A stretch of 64,000 nucleotides of DNA from the NCBI GenBank assembly GCA_036873755.1, contig JAVTVY010036995.1, positions 62,001 to 126,000 on the forward strand, given 5' to 3'. Position 1 is the stretch's first letter. Each line of letters starts with the position of its first letter. The stretch comes from Hanleya hanleyi. Lineage: Eukaryota; Mollusca; Polyplacophora; Lepidopleurida; Hanleyidae. Both the position numbers and the translations under genes were made by a program. The notes beneath the pieces were generated by a model that ran no database searches, was not told where the DNA came from, and saw nothing but the letters and a program-made list of their open reading frames with translations. Positions 9,504 to 21,060 of this stretch are shown here, one piece after another.

Positions 9504-12500
9504 GTAAGTAAATGGAACAAAATCACCAATACAACTACTGATATAAGCCATACATTACATATATTAATAGCATTCAACACTCACACTATAACAATATATT
9601 CGGAAATAAAATCGTGGTCAAAACCGGCCATTAAATACTCATTTTGATTTAAAGTAATTTCAGTGTTTCGAAATTCTTTCCAAAAATAACAAAAAAGGAG
9701 TGAAATAAAATTAATTGGATAATGACTTTAAGCATCGTATGTGGATATAGTTGATAGGTGCCATGTATCTTCTCAAGTGTTCGGACCCACTGTAAGGAGT
9801 TATATTCTTCTTTCGTTCCAAATCCCTAATCAATTAGCTCTTCAGGTACTCTGATAGTGGTTAATGAAGTATTTGGGCCTGGCAGCCAAGTCCCATTATA
9901 TGCAATGAAATGCAATACTAAAATGAAGATATTTCTGGGATATTGCTGTAGCCGGTGATCAAAATAGCACCGTTTGTTTTATGGCAATCAATCTAGACCA
10001 AATTTGTTTTTCTCCCAAGTCAGTGAAGTCATTTATTTATTTCGAAGGCTAGAATACAGTCATTTAGTCTGATGAAGGAAAATCAGCACTTTCGGCATTG
10101 GTTTCGTACTGAGCAAAAGTTTAAAAATTGACCCACGTCGAACACGACTGTGAATAAATTATATACATCGAAAATCATTGAAGCAACTCATCGAATAAGC
10201 ACTTCAAGAACAACAATAAAACAAGATGAAGATAAACTTGTGACAATGTTTATAATCTACGCGTTAATGACCATATTCAAAAGACACAATCGGCGCAAAA
10301 CTCCAAGCTATATATACTCCATATACAAACACAAACGAGTTTATTGAAAGATGGAATTGGTCAACAGTTTTCAGTGATGCCGATTGCGGTAATTTCCGGC
10401 GCTAATTAACGTTTTTATCGAAAAAGAGTGGCAGATATCATATGAAACTTACAACTCAAGAAGACTATAGTAGGGTTAACACTAAATCAGGTAGAACAAA
10501 TACTGGTCAGAAGTTTACTGGTCAGGCACTTTTCATGAAACTGCAATTTAAAGCTATTAAGATCAGTTTGGACCCGTGAAGAAAGAAAGAATTTTGGGAT
10601 TTTAAAACCCTTCTCTACTACTTTTCGACCCATTTCAAGGCAAAGTGATCCTTGGTCCCTCTCCTTTCCCTCCCCCCCCCCACCCCCCGTTCCGCCGCGT
10701 CTGTATCTAGAGAAAACTCATATTCGTAGACGGTGACTTGCTATTGAATGTCGGATTTAACTCCCTTACTCCAATGAGTGCACATTGTTCACACATTGTG
10801 GAAGACATGTTGTCTCGTGAAATCACTATATGCATAAATGATTTTCCTTAATAAGTGATGCGTGCATGACGAAGGCTGCTAGCATGCATACACAACTGAT
10901 TTTGCTGATGAATCGATTTTGCGGGAATATAAGTTGAAGAAATAAACAAAAAAATATCATTGACCAAACGTTATACAGACGATATCTATGCTTTGAGTAA
11001 TATATTCTTCTTATTGCTTAGAAGGCAGTTCAGATTTGAACGTTTTTCTTCTATGAAATGGAAAGGACCTTTCCTGTGCGGATAGTTGGCATATGCATTT
11101 ATACATAACTCGCCTACGAAAGTTTCTTACGAGACTATATCGTCAAAACTGCATGACGATTACTTCACAATGCTGGCAAGATGCACTTTAGCGTGTATGA
11201 TCTCTCATGGTACGTTTGTGTCCAATTCCCCTATTTTTGGCGAGCCATGCAGGGATTGTTCTAATTTTCCATGAAGTTTAAATATACAGGCACAGTCAAT
11301 CATGGCCAGTATTCAATACACTTTGAAAATAATAATACTTGACAGAAGCCAAGATATCACGAGAGGAATATTTTTCTGTCTTCCTGATATCAGGGTTTAT
11401 ACTCTCACAATTGTTTGGCCTCAGCTAATCCAGATTAGCAAGGGGCAACCAAAGATACCTCATCTGGATTATTTGCAATAAATCGGCTCTCAGGCACATA
11501 TTGCAACTCGTATATAGGAGTCTGAATGAGAGGATTTGTCAGTGATACGGGTTTGAAGATAGAAACTTCATGGTGTCTGACCTGGAATCTGTTGACCTCT
11601 TTTCGCTTGTAAACTGGATTACGCGGAAAATATAGATGGCCGACGACTGATAACTGAATGTCCAATCTGACGTTTGTAATTGATTGTTTTGCCAGGGCTG
11701 GAGGATATATGTTGGCCTTGACGAACATATATCCAAGCATTAATAAGAATTCGTGTGCTGATAATGTCAATTCACGCCGACAACCACAACGCTCTTCATT
11801 GAAAATAGGTATATTTCGTTCTTCACGGTGGAACATGAAACATGAAAAGAGATAGGTGTTAAATAAAATGACGTACTGACAATTCCAAGAACTTAATAGT
11901 TTGGCTCTGCGGCATGACAGACCAGCCTGGCTAATGGGATATATTGGTTCATACTTCATGTAAGGATCACGAGACAATGCATACAATAGCCAAGTCTGGG
12001 GACAACAATGTGTCTAGACTAGAGCCTTTTCAGCTGCACAAAGACTCTGACAATAGCCTCCTACATGAAGTATCTACCGATATATTGCATTTGGACTTAT
12101 CTGCGTTCAAGGCGACATTTATTCTGCAACGCCAGCTGGCGTCGTTATGTAAAGCATAATTTCCTATGTTGATGCCATGATGCTGTCGTCAATCCGAATG
12201 TGGCACAACGTCACAATGCGACGTTGTAGAGAAAATGTGTCAGAATGTAGCAATGCTCCTCTCCAAAGAGATGTATTACCAGCAACCGTAAATGGGCGAA
12301 TAGAGAGTAAATTATCTCCTAAGTGGGTATAGTCCTGTATCACTAATGTCGCTTTTACCTGCAGGATCTATAAGTACATTTTCTTGTAGGTACTTTACGC
12401 TGAGATCCTACAGGAAGGAGTATAACGTACGTCATGGAGTGCCTTACTTTTATTGGGTATCAGCGATAACTAGGCTGACCTAGATGCTCCCTCCCACGCG

Positions 12501-13311
12501 ATTCAACTCAGTGATACTGACTGATGAAGGAGAATTGAAATGTCAGGAAACCATTATTTTTGGTCGTGAGATAACAATGCAGAGGAAATCTGTATTCAGC
12601 AAGCCGGCGAGAGCAAATGGAGAATGCTTCCGGTGAACCGCAGGCAAAAGACGGTGAAACTTTGATGCCGATTTTGCTTAGCCTTTCAACCAGTTATCTT
12701 CTTTATTGAACTGGAGTGTCGGGCGGTTATATTTACTCAGATCCCTCAAATAGAACATGCAAGCCTGATATCAGGAGCATCCTGGATGCCATGCCTTAAA
12801 TCACCTAATTCATCTATGTATACCGCACTGCTGTCTTCATTCAATGACTTCCGTATTGAGGTTTTGCATACAACATTATACATACATATTCCTTCAGAAA
12901 CTCCAATAGAAAAATCTCTGGACTACATCATCAGCGTGAGAAAAAAACGTTTATGTAACATGGCATGTTGTCTACCGCGAATTGTCTTGCGAACATTAAT
13001 GACATTTCCCCCATGTTTCACGACAGTAGAGCTAAAATTTTGTCAATAGTAATCCCAGCCCTCAACCCAGCCGAGCAATTGAGAAAATATGCCAATACCG
13101 TCGTGATAAAATTGCGACAATATTTACTCCATATGTATTCCATTTCATCAAGGGAAATGATCTCCATATATATAATTTGTCATACTGGAACTGGCGTCAT
13201 CAATACAAAAATGGCTGTCTTAGACTGTCGATGTTTTGACATTGAACGTTTGAAGGTCAAACTACTCCGGACAGAACAATTCCAACCGTGTATGTATTTT
13301 TCTCTTTTCAG
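9504..13311 (+). other. Intron of the LamG gene with repeat debris
   Basis: The interval begins GTAAGT and ends TCTTTTCAG. It contains a C-run (10,664-10,687), a short family P tail remnant at about 10,345-10,385, a diverged family P tail at about 11,480-11,650, and a copy of repeat D (11,944-12,090). The longest frame (183 codons, 11,435-11,986 minus) runs through this repeat material. An additional exon for the start of the second LamG domain may lie here, but I could not find one. Confidence 0.6.
11944..12090. repeat. Dispersed repeat D, copy 1
   Basis: About 140 bp recur at 49,018-49,150. The shared core includes CACGAGACAATGCATACAAT and AGCCAAGTCTGGGGACAACA, followed by CTACATGAAGTATC. 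Identity is high in the core and falls toward the end. A 71-codon frame over this copy is not preserved in the other. Confidence 0.7.
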
Positions 13312-13507
13312 ATCGAATCTTAAGGTGCAATTTAAGACTTCTCATGCTTCCGGTCTTATATTTTACGCCACACGTCGCAACGATGACGAGTCCTTAATAT
13401 CTATTCATCTACACAAGGGTTTTCTACGTTATACATTCAAGTGTCGTTACGGCTCCGCATCACTGACGTATACAAAGAGAAAAATGAACGACAATAAGTG
13501 GCATACG
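13312..13507 (+). CDS. LamG-domain protein, exon 2
   Basis: The acceptor TCTCTTTTCAG ends at 13,311 and the donor ACG-GTAAGG begins at 13,508. The exon supplies one base to finish a codon, then 65 codons. The peptide has LamG core strands: KVQFKTSHASGLIFYA (matching the LxFRTxxxxGLLxY pattern), ISIHLHKGFLRYTF, and NDNKWHT, where WHT is the conserved turn. It ends in phase 0. The first strands of a typical domain are missing, so an exon between this one and 9,503 is possible although the phases already fit. An open frame extends upstream of the acceptor but lacks LamG features. Confidence 0.85.
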
Positions 13508-14353
13508 GTAAGGACACAGTGGCTTAGTTTTAATTTGTTTACAATGTTGATGGTAAGATGAAGCTCTATGTCAAAAGCTACCATTACGCAGTTTTGCTTG
13601 ATGGATACATAAATCTGATACGGATTTAATAACATTATCGTGGAACGTAATGCACGCTCATCCATGAATTCGAGCGATATGCAAGAGGTGGGAATAATTG
13701 ACGACGTCTGGCGATTAACAATAAGATCTAACATTAAGACTCGAGAATACGGTGGATTCTCGGACGTAGCCTTAGTATCTCCAACGATCTCACATCAGGG
13801 TAATGAGTAGTAGCATTCCAGATAACTGTACAGAGGAATGGTGAAAATGTAGCATAAAGATGAGCGTGACGAATAGAAAATTGCAGTGTATGTTACTGGG
13901 AGTGTTTTGACCAACCACTGATCTAGTACCATTATGTTACGAATCCAAAAACCTTAGTGGACAGAGACTTCCTACTCAACGTCGCATCTGACCTCTAAAT
14001 CATAATGGAGATTGATATATTGAGCTCTTCACCTGCATGCGACGAGGTGACTTCATCTACGCATTTGCGCAACACTCGACTAGTTACCTTATTTGCGATG
14101 TTGGAATACGAATTAATTACTGGAACTAAAGTTGCCGTTAGTTCAATTTTTAGATCAGTTTCGGATGTGATAACATGTTTCAAGAACAACACCTGCTATT
14201 CTTAGTTCCATTCATCCAATCTCCCTTGTTCAACTGAAACCAAATGATAAAGAAAGATACAAGAAATTCTTGATCGTTACATTTAAAATTATTTACTAAC
14301 CTGAGAGGGAGTCTATCATTGGATGTCTAATTTGTTTTGTTTCCACATTACAG
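13508..14353 (+). other. Intron with family F remnant
   Basis: The intron runs from GTAAGG to CACATTACAG. Positions 13,655-13,820 match repeat family F (GCGATATGCAAGAGGTGGGA and GGATTCTCGGACGTAGCC). Mirror-image short frames at 13,995-14,205 are a strand artefact. Confidence 0.6.
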
Positions 14354-14509
14354 CTGGAATTCCGTCTAGATAAGCGCACTGGTGTGGTCTATATTGACGA
14401 TGAACGGGCCTTTCGAGATTATTATATCAGTTGTCCAGGATTTACAACTATCGTATTTGGAGGAATCAAGCCAAGTCACTTTGGCGCATACAGCGTCAGG
14501 TCGCTGAGG
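14354..14509 (+). CDS. LamG-domain protein, exon 3
   Basis: This exon has 156 bases, exactly 52 codons, and is in phase 0 at both ends. It is bounded by TCCACATTACAG and AGG-GTAAGA. The peptide continues the domain from exon 2: EFRLDKRTGVVYIDDERAF (the LxVDGE strand) and TTIVFGGIKPSHFGAYSVR (the LYLGGxP strand). Joined to exons 1 and 2 it gives about 151 continuous residues without a stop. The closing cysteine strand is expected in the next exon. No signal peptide or membrane segment is visible in this part. Confidence 0.85.
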
Positions 14510-16501
14510 GTAAGACATAAATTCCCAGCTCTTTTAACTCGTTTTGCCAACCATTATTACCAGTTGAAAGTCATGTCTCTCCCGCTTTTAATTTAAAAAA
14601 AATCGAAGCATACAGTGACATCTGCCCGGGGGACCACTCTGTTGCCATAGTGAAATGTGACATGCCGGTCCTTACCCTAGCCACTTCTATAGATTACTTT
14701 ACGAGTGCACCGAAATATTTTGAGTCGGATACAAAAATGATGTTTAAGGTTGCTCTACTTCGGTGGATATTAATTTCGACTTTTCCATTTTTACGTCATT
14801 CTGGACGATCAACTTATTTTTGACATTTCAATAAAAAATGTGTTGACCAAAACGATCCAATCCGCCAAGCAGTTTCATTACAGGATATCCCGTTTCAATA
14901 ACCACTGGCTATACCACTATAGTATACAGACCATTCTGATACAATGTTGCTATCTTCCTGCAATGTTAATTTCTGTTACGATATTTATTTCAACAACTGT
15001 ATTGATTTCAACATGTACTGAATTTGACATTTAAATCAATCTGCGATCGAGCAATTTTGTTCGCAATGTGCTCATACTGCGAAATCTTTGATTTACATAT
15101 ATAAATATAAGGATGGCAGCAAGTGCGATACTATCGTTCCCAGTTTGCATTCATAATATGTCTGGAAATACGCTTCAGATCTGACCTCCAATAGGCAGCC
15201 GGGAATTTGATCTTTTTGATTTCGTTACACGATGGTAGCAGAGCGTGGTTCAGTCAAAATGCTGCAATGCTGATGTGTTCTCTTACATTTTATTCATAAA
15301 TTTCACTCGTCAAGATGAGGATTGAATTTGATTTGATTTGAAGGCAGGAATCGTTCCAGCATTCCTAAAACAATTGAACACATGAACGTTTAAATTATCA
15401 GACATTGTTTTGGAGCTTGCATCATTTATTATCACAAAGGTCTGATTGGCGAGATGGAATTCAGAGTTGGTTCCAATCTGGTGGTCACTGAGCAGCACTT
15501 GCTCATATGAGAGAATAGATCACAACAGTCTCATCTTTTCAGACACTCACTTATACAAAATACTTCACATTATAGTTTATCGTGCATAGTGTTTATCGTG
15601 TACCAATTCATGTTTCAGAGAGCACAATTGGACGGATACATCCGAAGAACGCATATTTCCACAAGATGGACAAAACCACCGAGATATTTCAAAGTGTCGT
15701 CTTGCAGTAAAGAGTGAAGACTGTCTAGTGAGTGAATGTGAAATAACCCTATTTTCCACCTGCGAATATGGATGTTTTCTAATCCGAAAGCAATATCCAC
15801 GTGAACTTGGCAGCAATGATTCCCTCTTGGAATTTGGTCATTGTCGCTGATCCCCGCCTGTGCGTGTAGTGGAAAGCCAAATTCCTGCAGCTGTGGAGAT
15901 TTCGCAATCCTTTTACCGGCTTATCCAAACCAGGAAACCCGTTTTCTGTAAGCGTGTTGTTGATAACTTGTCACAAGGATTGAATCTTGAACAAATAATT
16001 AAGATACCATGACAACGTTGGAACCCACGTGGTTTATGCCGTCCACCAATCGTACGTTAGAAAGTGGATCACTCGCTTTGACCTCTCGCAAGGTATTTTT
16101 GAATCTCATTGTGCGAACTGGGAAGGAACGAAACCCAGCGTGGATTGTGGAACGAGTGTACAGTCTGGTGCGCGTATATCACTCAAACATATTCACACAC
16201 CAGATAATCTACTCCGTCTAGTGGCTAGGACATCGCTGTAGAAGCTGTCATTGGCACCCTAATGCCCACAGAGTGCGATAGTGTCGACACTTGCTAAAAC
16301 AAGGACGCATGTTTGGTTATAAACCAGAGCTGCTAATTTACTCCCCATCCCGGGTTACAGTATGGCTTCCGGTACTAGTTTCCAGATGAGGAGATCGCTC
16401 ACATGGAGAAGCACACGTATGAGGAGATATCTACATCTTCATTCTCTGTAAATATTGTACATAAAGTAAATCACAAATATCAAATGCTATTAGTAATCGC
16501 C
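14510..16501 (+). other. Downstream LamG-gene region, mostly non-coding
   Basis: Apart from the exon candidate at 15,619 I see no clear exon. Overlapping 70-codon frames at 16,009-16,241 and a 64-codon frame at 14,840-15,034 lack domain similarity. Confidence 0.4.
15619..15706 (+). CDS. Candidate fourth LamG exon
   Basis: An acceptor (CATGTTTCAG, ending 15,618) is followed in phase 0, the phase required by exon 3, by RAQLDGYIRRTHISTRW and further residues up to a donor-like A-GTAAAG at 15,707. The segment LDGYIRR sits where the family has FxGCIRx, with tyrosine in place of the usual cysteine. A different frame over the same DNA stays open to 15,850 and is cysteine-rich, so the true frame is uncertain. 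An alternative donor is GTGAGT at 15,728. Confidence 0.35.
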
Positions 16502-16621
16502 ATTACATCGCTTGTAATGTCTACAATTACATCGCTTGTAATGTCTACAATTACATCGCTTGTAATGTCTACAATTACATCGCTTGTAATGTCTACAATT
16601 ACATCGCTTGTAATGTCTACA
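16502..16621. repeat. 24-bp tandem repeat, five copies, each a small hairpin
   Basis: Five essentially identical units of ATTACATCGCTTGTAATGTC plus TACA. Within each unit ATTACA and TGTAAT are inverted repeats separated by five bases, so every unit can form a small stem. Both strands are open through the array; those frames (16,403-16,729) are products of the repeat. Confidence 0.95.
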
Positions 16622-16960
16622 GATACCCATAGGAATATGTATGATACAAACTTTAATTGGATATGAATGCCAACTAGAGCGAGTTTTAATACATATATTC
16701 AATAGTTGAAAAGCGACGCTTGTATTCAACAGCGTAACCCAGTCTTCAACAATCAGCGGAAAAGAGGTTCGTTCTCGCTAGTCCTCGGCGAGCCATGTGA
16801 GTCGAGGATAACGTTTGAGCCTACAAAACAATTTGATTGGTCCATTCGAAGTTTCATGAATGTGTGATAGACGCGTATCTTGCCTTGGCAAAATGTCAGA
16901 CTTCTGGATGACATGCTTCAAAATCAACAAAATAATACATAATTCAACCCATGGTTTCAG

Positions 16961-17227
16961 GATGGCCGCAATAATTCATCCATAGTGAACAGGTCATGCC
17001 GAGGTCAAAGTACGATTCTACATGTAGGTTTGCAAGAGATTCGTCATCTCACTTTGCGGTATATTGAGTTGGAAAAAAATAGCAAATTATTGGATGGATT
17101 TTACAAAAGAAATTATTTCTGGATCCTGTGCGAAATTTCACTGTTGCAATGGAAATTCAATGAGTTGTGTCCTCATTGTATCGTAGAACTTCGCGAGGCT
17201 GAAATGTTTTCAAATTGGCCAATCTAG
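16961..17227 (+). CDS. Candidate last exon with downstream AATAAA
   Basis: After GGTTTCAG (ending 16,960) a frame of 88 residues runs to TAG at 17,225-17,227, starting DGRNNSSIVNRSCRGQ and containing RNYFWILCEISLLQWKF. An AATAAA at 17,599-17,604 is followed by a T/G-rich stretch, consistent with a polyadenylation site. The position fits the 3-prime end of the LamG gene. The peptide has no recognisable domain and the polypyrimidine tract is weak. Confidence 0.25.
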   Translation, partial: DGRNNSSIVNRSCRGQSTILHVGLQEIRHLTLRYIELEKNSKLLDGFYKRNYFWILCEISLLQWKFNELCPHCIVELREAEMFSNWPI

Positions 17228-17598
17228 AAGATACGTCGACACTGACTGAATAATCTTGATTGAGATACATAGCTTCCTCAGATGATTTTAAATACTTAGT
17301 GTTTTGAAGAGATTTTCTTTTTGCTTTTTTGTACTATGATATGTATTGGTTATTCCGATGTTTGATTGCTACTCTGCTCTGTATAAACGTGAAGAAAACG
17401 TAAATATTGCTGTGTTATACATAAGAGAGATATACTGTGTGAATTGTGATAACTATGGAAATGCCTGTAAATATGTTTGCAATTTATTATGACATTTTGT
17501 ACAGCTATGTTATGCTACCTTGTGTAGAAGAATTCTAATGTTGAAAAAATCAAATGAAATGGCTTCCCAAAATGGTATGGCGATGCATGGAAAGGAAC

Positions 17599-17604
17599 AA
17601 TAAA
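17599..17604 (+). promoter_or_regulatory. Possible polyadenylation signal
   Basis: AATAAA is followed within about 40 bases by TTGTTAATTTGTTTTTATTG, which resembles a downstream U/GU element. It is meaningful only if the exon at 16,961 is real. AATAAA is common by chance in AT-rich DNA. Confidence 0.25.
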
Positions 17605-17767
17605 GCATTGTCTACTAAATGCTTATCTGTAACTTGTTAATTTGTTTTTATTGCCGTATAGTTGTGTTAATATATTTGCTATGGTAATTCTCACCCTTTA
17701 TGTTTTCTCCTTTGCTGAGTCATACATTCGTATACAGGTGCGATGAGAGCGACCATTCATAAAAAAA

Positions 17768-17835
17768 ATTATACTGGTCGGCTTGTGGAAGCTTCTCAAT
17801 GATTATACTGGTCGGCTTGTGGAAGCTTCTCAATG
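17768..17835. repeat. 34-bp direct tandem duplication
   Basis: Positions 17,768-17,801 and 17,802-17,835 are identical 34-bp units (ATTATACTGGTCGGCTTGTG, then GAAGCTTCTCAATG). The lack of divergence implies a recent event. Confidence 0.95.
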
Positions 17836-18137
17836 ATTTTATTAGCATGAGTAAGCTTAACACTTCTCCGTGTATAAAACGCACAGGCATACACACAAAA
17901 AAAACATTTGAAAAAATTTCCGCGATTGGCATTTAATGTCAGTATATTGTCAATGAATGTACTGTGCACAATCTGTGCCAAGGTTCTCGAAGCAGATCTC
18001 TGGTCTAGAACATGTACAGCCGATAGAAGCGTAATATAGCAAAAGATATTGTCAAGAGGTTTGATATCAAGTAGTCAACCCTCGTCCATACATATCTTTC
18101 ATAACCAACCTTCAATAGGCATCTCCATAATCGACTG

Positions 18138-18301
18138 GTGTGATGGCTAAGAGTGTTCTGGGGATTAGTGTCCCTTTTCATATGCCTTTCTTTTGCAACT
18201 AAGGACGGTCACTTATCTTAAATGTGGAGAAAAACGTCCTACCTGGGTTAAAAGATAGCAGTCGGACACTCGTAACCACCGGACATTCTTAGCCTCCACA
18301 C
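18138..18301 (-). mobile_element. Family E MITE, copy 1
   Basis: About 164 bp match 39,629-39,791 in reverse orientation. Both ends are related inverted repeats: GTGTGATGGCTAAGAGTGTC at one end, and the complement of the other end is GTGTGGAGGCTAAGAATGTC. There is no coding capacity. The second copy interrupts a family P element, which shows it is a true insertion. Confidence 0.75.
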
Positions 18302-19499
18302 CGGTTCTATTCACAAGATACCAAAATCCTAAAATCCATGCAGACATAAATTAAGAGCATCTGAATATATGTTTTAGGTGCTTGCAAAAAATAACCCGTT
18401 ACCGGTTCAATGGTGCTAACATGAACATTCACATTCAAAGCGCGACTGGGTGACTTGAATACTGATCGACGACAGGGATTTGAATAAAGAAACATCAAGA
18501 TATGAAGTGATACGCATTCTTAATATTCTTATTACACATTTTCATATTTGAAGTTAATATGGTATTCGCCAAAATGGTTGGTGCATCGACAGAAAATTTT
18601 CAAACTTGGACATATAAAATCGATTCTGGTGAACTGATTTTGTGAATATTTTCGGAAAATCCAAAGGATTGTTCATTTTCTTGAGCCTATATTCGTAATC
18701 TACCTGCAACGAACACTTACAATGTTTCGAACCATATTGTATATCATTAACAATTTAACGAACGCCAGTGGGAATCCAGCATACATTTCTCTTGATAAAC
18801 TGACTTAGCAACATTTTCGATTCTACAACAACTGTTTTTGGACCCATTGTGGTTATTTCTCGGTCGTATTCATATGTTGCATTTCTGCCTATAATATCGC
18901 CAACTTATGTAAACAGTATAACATAGTTCCTACGAGGTTTTCGACATATTCGGGATATTGCCAGATTTTTATACAATTACACCATATGTTATGTTTGGGT
19001 ACATATGGTGAGAAACCCATGATGCACTATACGATACACTGGATCACAGACATCTTCCGTGGAGCTCAAATCTGAAGATGTGATATCATGGGCGCTGGTT
19101 TTAAGAAAAACTGAATTTGATGAAAATCCATAATCGTGCGAGTCTTGTGTACAATTGCTTCCCACAGCTCAAACGCTACCCCACTTAAAAATGCTATTTT
19201 GCCGCAATAAATTCCTCAAACGCGCGATAGTGACTTTTGTTGCGGGGTCAGTTTTGCAAGTGGTTTGCATCCCTCACATGCGCTCAGGCTCAGTTTTGGG
19301 AAACTTTCTTGCGTATGTAAGTCATCACTACATCTTCATTATGCAATATGTCGAACACGAAATCTCCCAATCTCTCATAAAAACACAATTAATCGCAACA
19401 TATTTGGCGTAGCACTTCACCAATCATAGTATGAAACCAATGGTCGCCACACAAAACGTCATTCGTGATGATATTAACCTTTGCGGATGTTTCTGTGGT
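18302..19499. other. AT-rich stretch with scattered remnants
   Basis: A family P or F tail remnant (CACATTCAAAGCGCGACTGG) lies at about 18,428-18,447. The rest shows no gene, RNA or shared repeat. The 85-codon frame at 19,155-19,412 has no recognised domain. Confidence 0.4.
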
Positions 19500-19504
19500 G
19501 TTGT

Positions 19505-19920
19505 AAAATATAATGTTGTCGAACGAGTACTGCAAAAACGTTTTGTGACATTGATTGAAATGGTCACATTTATCAGAGGATACAGCATATGCTACTAGAT
19601 AACATATGTATACGCCAATCGCAGGCTCTTCCGTGATGTTACTGTCCGAGTAGGGGTAGTTGACAATGTTAAAATTGTAATCGTTTATGTTGTCATAGAG
19701 TCAACTTTGTAGATTTGTAAGTCTGAAGATGATGAACTATCGGTTGTTTCACAGAAACAGAGTGAAAGTGTATATATATATGTAGCTTTCAGGGTGTCAT
19801 TTAAATAGAGATTATCTAAAGTCAGAAGGTCATCCATATAGCGTTCGATGAATGAAACGGAACGGGCAATGAAGTGATCCCGTTTTTAATAATCTCTGCA
19901 TATAGGCGTATTCAATACTG
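19505..19920 (-). pseudogene. Family P RT fragment, catalytic site YMDD
   Basis: Read from 19,920 leftward, the segment encodes EYAYMQRLLK, then RSVSFIERYMDDLLTLD (19,820-19,870), and after a rearranged middle reaches the thumb region (about 19,505-19,650) with several stops and frameshifts. The catalytic motif is YMDD instead of the YIDD seen in other copies. Confidence 0.65.
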
Positions 19921-20478
19921 AATGTAAGACAAACGAAGAACATTTAATAGGAGCCATGCATGGTTCATGAAGCGATAAAAAGTCATGCATCCAGATGGCC
20001 CATAGAAGACTTTGTTTCACCACAAAAGCCATGTCGGCATTCAGTAATGAAACCAAATATTCCAACGATGAAATTTTACTGACTGACATCAAAATTCCCC
20101 CTTGGATGCTCAAGATGTAAATCCTTCAATGTTGAGCATGTAGCGGTTGGACGGGTGTGAATACATTACAGCATTAGTCGGGTTGTGGAAGATTCCACTA
20201 CGGCCATGAATGATATTTGTCACCTTCAGTTGATGTAATGTTCGACAACTCATCATTATGAGGAGTACACATGTTTGCCTTATATGATAATCGACAATCA
20301 AGTCTATGGGTTGGAGAAAATACAGAAAGATTCTGAAGAAGCCGCCAGACAAGACGTCGAAAAAGTACACACTTAAACCTGAATTAGTCAATCCATGCTT
20401 ACAACCACTGAGGGTTTTACGATGAAGAAATGGTATTTGGTATGGCGTATAGCCCGCCACTGAGCATATAAACATATG

Positions 20479-20598
20479 AAATGATTTTTGAGAGAGAAAG
20501 AATAAATTGGTCTTCAGCGGCATCGGCGCGATAAGCCGGGGTCGTGGGTTCGAATCCTGCTGATGCCCAATTTGTTCTTTCTCTCTCAAAAATCATTT
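20479..20598 (-). ncRNA. tRNA-like core on a 32-bp hairpin stem
   Basis: Arms 20,479-20,510 and 20,567-20,598 are inverted repeats that pair over all 32 positions, one of them a G-U wobble if transcribed from the plus strand. The 56-nt interior looks like part of a tRNA. A 5-bp stem encloses a 7-nt loop GCGATAA that would present anticodon GAU (Ile). It is followed by a T-arm with the B-box GGTTCGAATCC, and TGATGCC in the 3-prime acceptor position. Upstream, TGGTCTTCAGCGG resembles an A-box. The D-arm is not properly formed and the loop lacks U33. This is not a normal tRNA gene. It is a tRNA-derived hairpin, possibly a mobile element. The strand is undetermined; the tRNA-like features read on plus. 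Confidence 0.55.
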
Positions 20599-20599
20599 T

Positions 20600-21060
20600 T
20601 ACGATGATCGTCTGGTCCAGTAATTAACTTTCTACAAAATTTTAACAAATAATATTCATTGAAATTGGTTTAAAAAAGCTATCCGTAATAAGTCGCCCTT
20701 CACTCTCTCTTTTGTAGTGTTTGCTCTTTTTCTCCGTCGAAGATTTTATCACCTTTTTCAGATTGGCCTCCAATTAACTTCCAAATTAGATATTTTTGAG
20801 CTCAACACTATCCCTATGTAGAATTAACAAGCAGCCAGAGGATGCTAGGTCCCCCGCCAAAATGGCAGCAATATTTATAAGTGCTGTCGGTTTCAGAAGA
20901 TATTCACGAGGATGGCAACAGCTACTTCACAGGCGTAAGAAGCAGAGGGGTCTTTCCACCTTCCCAGGTTTTGAGATCAACTCCGAATGGCTGACTGAAT
21001 GTTGATTGCTACTGTAATATATTTTCTTTATCATGTACATGTAGCATGAAAATTATGTAA
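20600..21060. other. Spacer before the satellite
   Basis: A plus-strand frame of 69 codons (20,796-21,005) contains PAKMAAIFISAVGFRRYSRGW but has no recognised domain. Nothing else is seen. Confidence 0.35.

Noticed and set aside
11435..11986. 183-codon minus-strand frame inside the LamG intron
   Set aside because: Part of it overlaps a diverged family P tail and repeat D; the frame is not kept in other copies and there is no recognised domain.
20511..20566. A functional tRNA-Ile(GAU) gene
   Set aside because: The D-arm is not properly formed, position 33 is C instead of U, and the acceptor is replaced by the long stem.
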